Part shown: in pieces, positions 12,147-13,324 of the stretch
How positions within the stretch are numbered: the stretch's first letter is position 1
How the letters are laid out: each line of letters opens with the position of its first letter
Origin: Anthropogastromicrobium sp963604075
Lineage (GTDB): Bacteria; Bacillota; Clostridia; Lachnospirales; Lachnospiraceae
Length of the DNA: 13,324 bases
Direction of reading: 5' to 3'
Assembly (NCBI GenBank): GCA_963604075.1
Contig: CAVCPW010000116.1
Location: forward strand, 1-13,324
Made by a program: the position numbers and the translations under genes
Notes under the pieces: generated by a model
Database searches by the model: none
What the model was told of the DNA's origin: nothing
The model's input: only the letters and a program-made list of their open reading frames with translations

Positions 12147-13324
12147 ATGGTTTTCTCGAGTTTGTTGTTTGTATTTTTATTTCTGGCTCTGAATCTTGTG
12201 TGCTATTGTTGCGCGAAGACGATACGTCAGAAAAATATCGTACTGCTTGTGTTTTCACTGATTTTCTATGCGTGGGGCGGAGCTATGTACCTGCTGCTTT
12301 TGGCGGGTATGGCATTTTGGAGTTGGCTGTGTGCGCTAATGATCGAAAAAAATGAGAATAAAGCAAGTACACGAAAGATCTGGTTGTGGGCAGAATGCCT
12401 TGTATTGCTTGGACTTTTGGTATTTTTTAAATATATGAATTTTCTTACCGGAAATTTAAGTGTATTGATCGGATTTCCAAAAGAAGCGACAAATATTGTT
12501 TTGCCGATAGGTATTTCATTTTATACATTCCAGCTATTATCTTATGTTGTGGATGTGTATCGCAAAGAAGTACCAGCTCAGCCGGCATATTGGAAGCTCC
12601 TTTTATATTGCAGTTTGTTTCATCAGTGTATTGCAGGACCAATCGTCCGTTATCAGACCGTTGCAGCTGAGATTGATGATAGAAAAGTGACATTGACAGA
12701 CTTGACTAATGGCATTCGCCGTTTTTCAATCGGTCTTGCCAAAAAGGCAGTGCTGGCGAATGGCTGTGCATCGGCAGCGGATACACTGCTTGCAAACACT
12801 CAAAGTGCGACGACTGCAGGGCTGTGGCTTGGAATGTTATTCTATATGCTTCAGATCTATCTGGATTTTTCGGCATATTCCGATATGGCGATTGGTATGG
12901 GACAGATGGTTGGCTTCCATTACCTTGAAAATTTCAATTATCCTTACGGAGCAGTTTCAGTGCAGGATTTCTGGAGAAAATGGCACATTTCACTAAGCAC
13001 ATTTTTTAGGGATTACGTATATATTCCACTCGGCGGAAGCAGACGCGGCGATCTTTTGACTGTGCGAAACATGTTTATAGTATGGGCATTGACAGGAATC
13101 TGGCATGGTGCAAGCTGGAATTATATATTATGGGGATTGTATTTCTTTGTATTTCTGATTCTAGAGCGTTTTGTACTGAAAAAAGTGTTAGAGAAGCTTC
13201 CAAGGACAGTCGGATGGATTTATGCGATGATTGTTGTTTACTTTGGATGGGTACTGTTCAAATTCGAGAATATAGCAGAAGTGGGAACGGTTATAGCCGG
13301 TATGTTTGGTATAGGTCATAGTGC
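12147..13324 (+). CDS. MBOAT family O-acyltransferase (AlgI/DltB/PatA-like), 5' part
   Basis: The ATG at 12147 opens a frame of 392 codons that leaves the window; family members run about 460-520 residues. The product is a multispanning membrane protein beginning MVFSSLLFVFLFLALN. The MBOAT core is clear: VLPIGISFYTFQ, LFHQCIAGPIVRY, YLDFSAYSDMAIG, DFWRKWHISLSTFFRDYVYIPLGG (with a conserved His at 280) and TGIWHGASWNY, whose His320 is the likely catalytic residue. These enzymes move acyl, usually acetyl, groups across or at the membrane onto surface polysaccharides, peptidoglycan or teichoic acids. The exact substrate cannot be read here. DltB is less likely because no dlt neighbours are visible; the AlgI-like subgroup usually has an SGNH or AlgJ/AlgX-type partner just downstream, which would lie outside the window. 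Confidence 0.93.
   Translation, partial: MVFSSLLFVFLFLALNLVCYCCAKTIRQKNIVLLVFSLIFYAWGGAMYLLLLAGMAFWSWLCALMIEKNENKASTRKIWLWAECLVLLGLLVFFKYMNFLTGNLSVLIGFPKEATNIVLPIGISFYTFQLLSYVVDVYRKEVPAQPAYWKLLLYCSLFHQCIAGPIVRYQTVAAEIDDRKVTLTDLTNGIRRFSIGLAKKAVLANGCASAADTLLANTQSATTAGLWLGMLFYMLQIYLDFSAYSDMAIGMGQMVGFHYLENFNYPYGAVSVQDFWRKWHISLSTFFRDYVYIPLGGSRRGDLLTVRNMFIVWALTGIWHGASWNYILWGLYFFVFLILERFVLKKVLEKLPRTVGWIYAMIVVYFGWVLFKFENIAEVGTVIAGMFGIGHS

Noticed and set aside
1..13324. CRISPR array, tRNA, rRNA, prophage or transposase genes
   Set aside because: No regularly spaced repeats, cloverleaf with tRNA consensus, rRNA segment, integrase or transposase motif was found.

Overview
The window looks like chromosome from an anaerobic gut-type Firmicute of the class Clostridia, most likely family Lachnospiraceae. 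The evidence is moderate GC, AGGAGG-type ribosome binding sites, sigma-A promoters with 17-18 nt spacers, the characteristic FtsZ, FtsL and class B PBP sequences, and a downstream DUF5685 + DnaJ-domain pair. I cannot name the species from sequence alone.

Layout. (1) 1-1006, minus strand: the first 335 codons of ychF, a conserved P-loop ATPase; its C-terminus lies off the left edge. (2) 1007-1694: a long divergent intergenic region. It holds a roughly 166-nt multibranched inverted-repeat element, followed by a terminator-like stem (a candidate structured RNA or palindromic repeat), and then a clear promoter for the division operon. A partial second copy of part of the element lies at about 11,980. 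(3) 1695-9520, plus strand: a shortened division and cell wall (dcw) cluster, rsmH - ftsL - class B PBP - murD - ftsQ/divIB - ftsZ. The slots where mraZ, mraY, ftsW and murG usually sit are empty. In their place are short gaps carrying promoters, a palindrome overlapping a start site, and paired hairpins. (4) 9553-9588: a terminator ends ftsZ. (5) 9710-11976: a new promoter drives a small membrane zinc-ribbon protein, a DUF5685 protein and a DnaJ-domain/TPR-like protein, ending at a strong terminator. (6) 12065-13324: a near-consensus promoter and the first 392 codons of an MBOAT O-acyltransferase that runs off the right edge.

How the genes work together. RsmH methylates 16S rRNA. FtsL, FtsQ/DivIB and the class B PBP are membrane parts of the septal peptidoglycan machine, MurD makes cytoplasmic peptidoglycan precursor, and FtsZ forms the division ring. 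Separate promoters in front of rsmH, murD and ftsZ suggest three nested transcription units, so FtsZ dosage can be set apart from the membrane components. The zinc-ribbon/DUF5685/DnaJ set is a conserved but poorly understood companion unit. The MBOAT gene probably begins a cell-surface polysaccharide O-acetylation locus.

The most unusual signals are the folded element at 1092-1313, the TCACCATG-N12-CATGGTGA palindrome at the murD promoter, the tandem hairpins between murD and ftsQ, the hairpin set between the Shine-Dalgarno and the start codon of the zinc-ribbon gene, and the two Asp-rich motifs in the DUF5685 protein.
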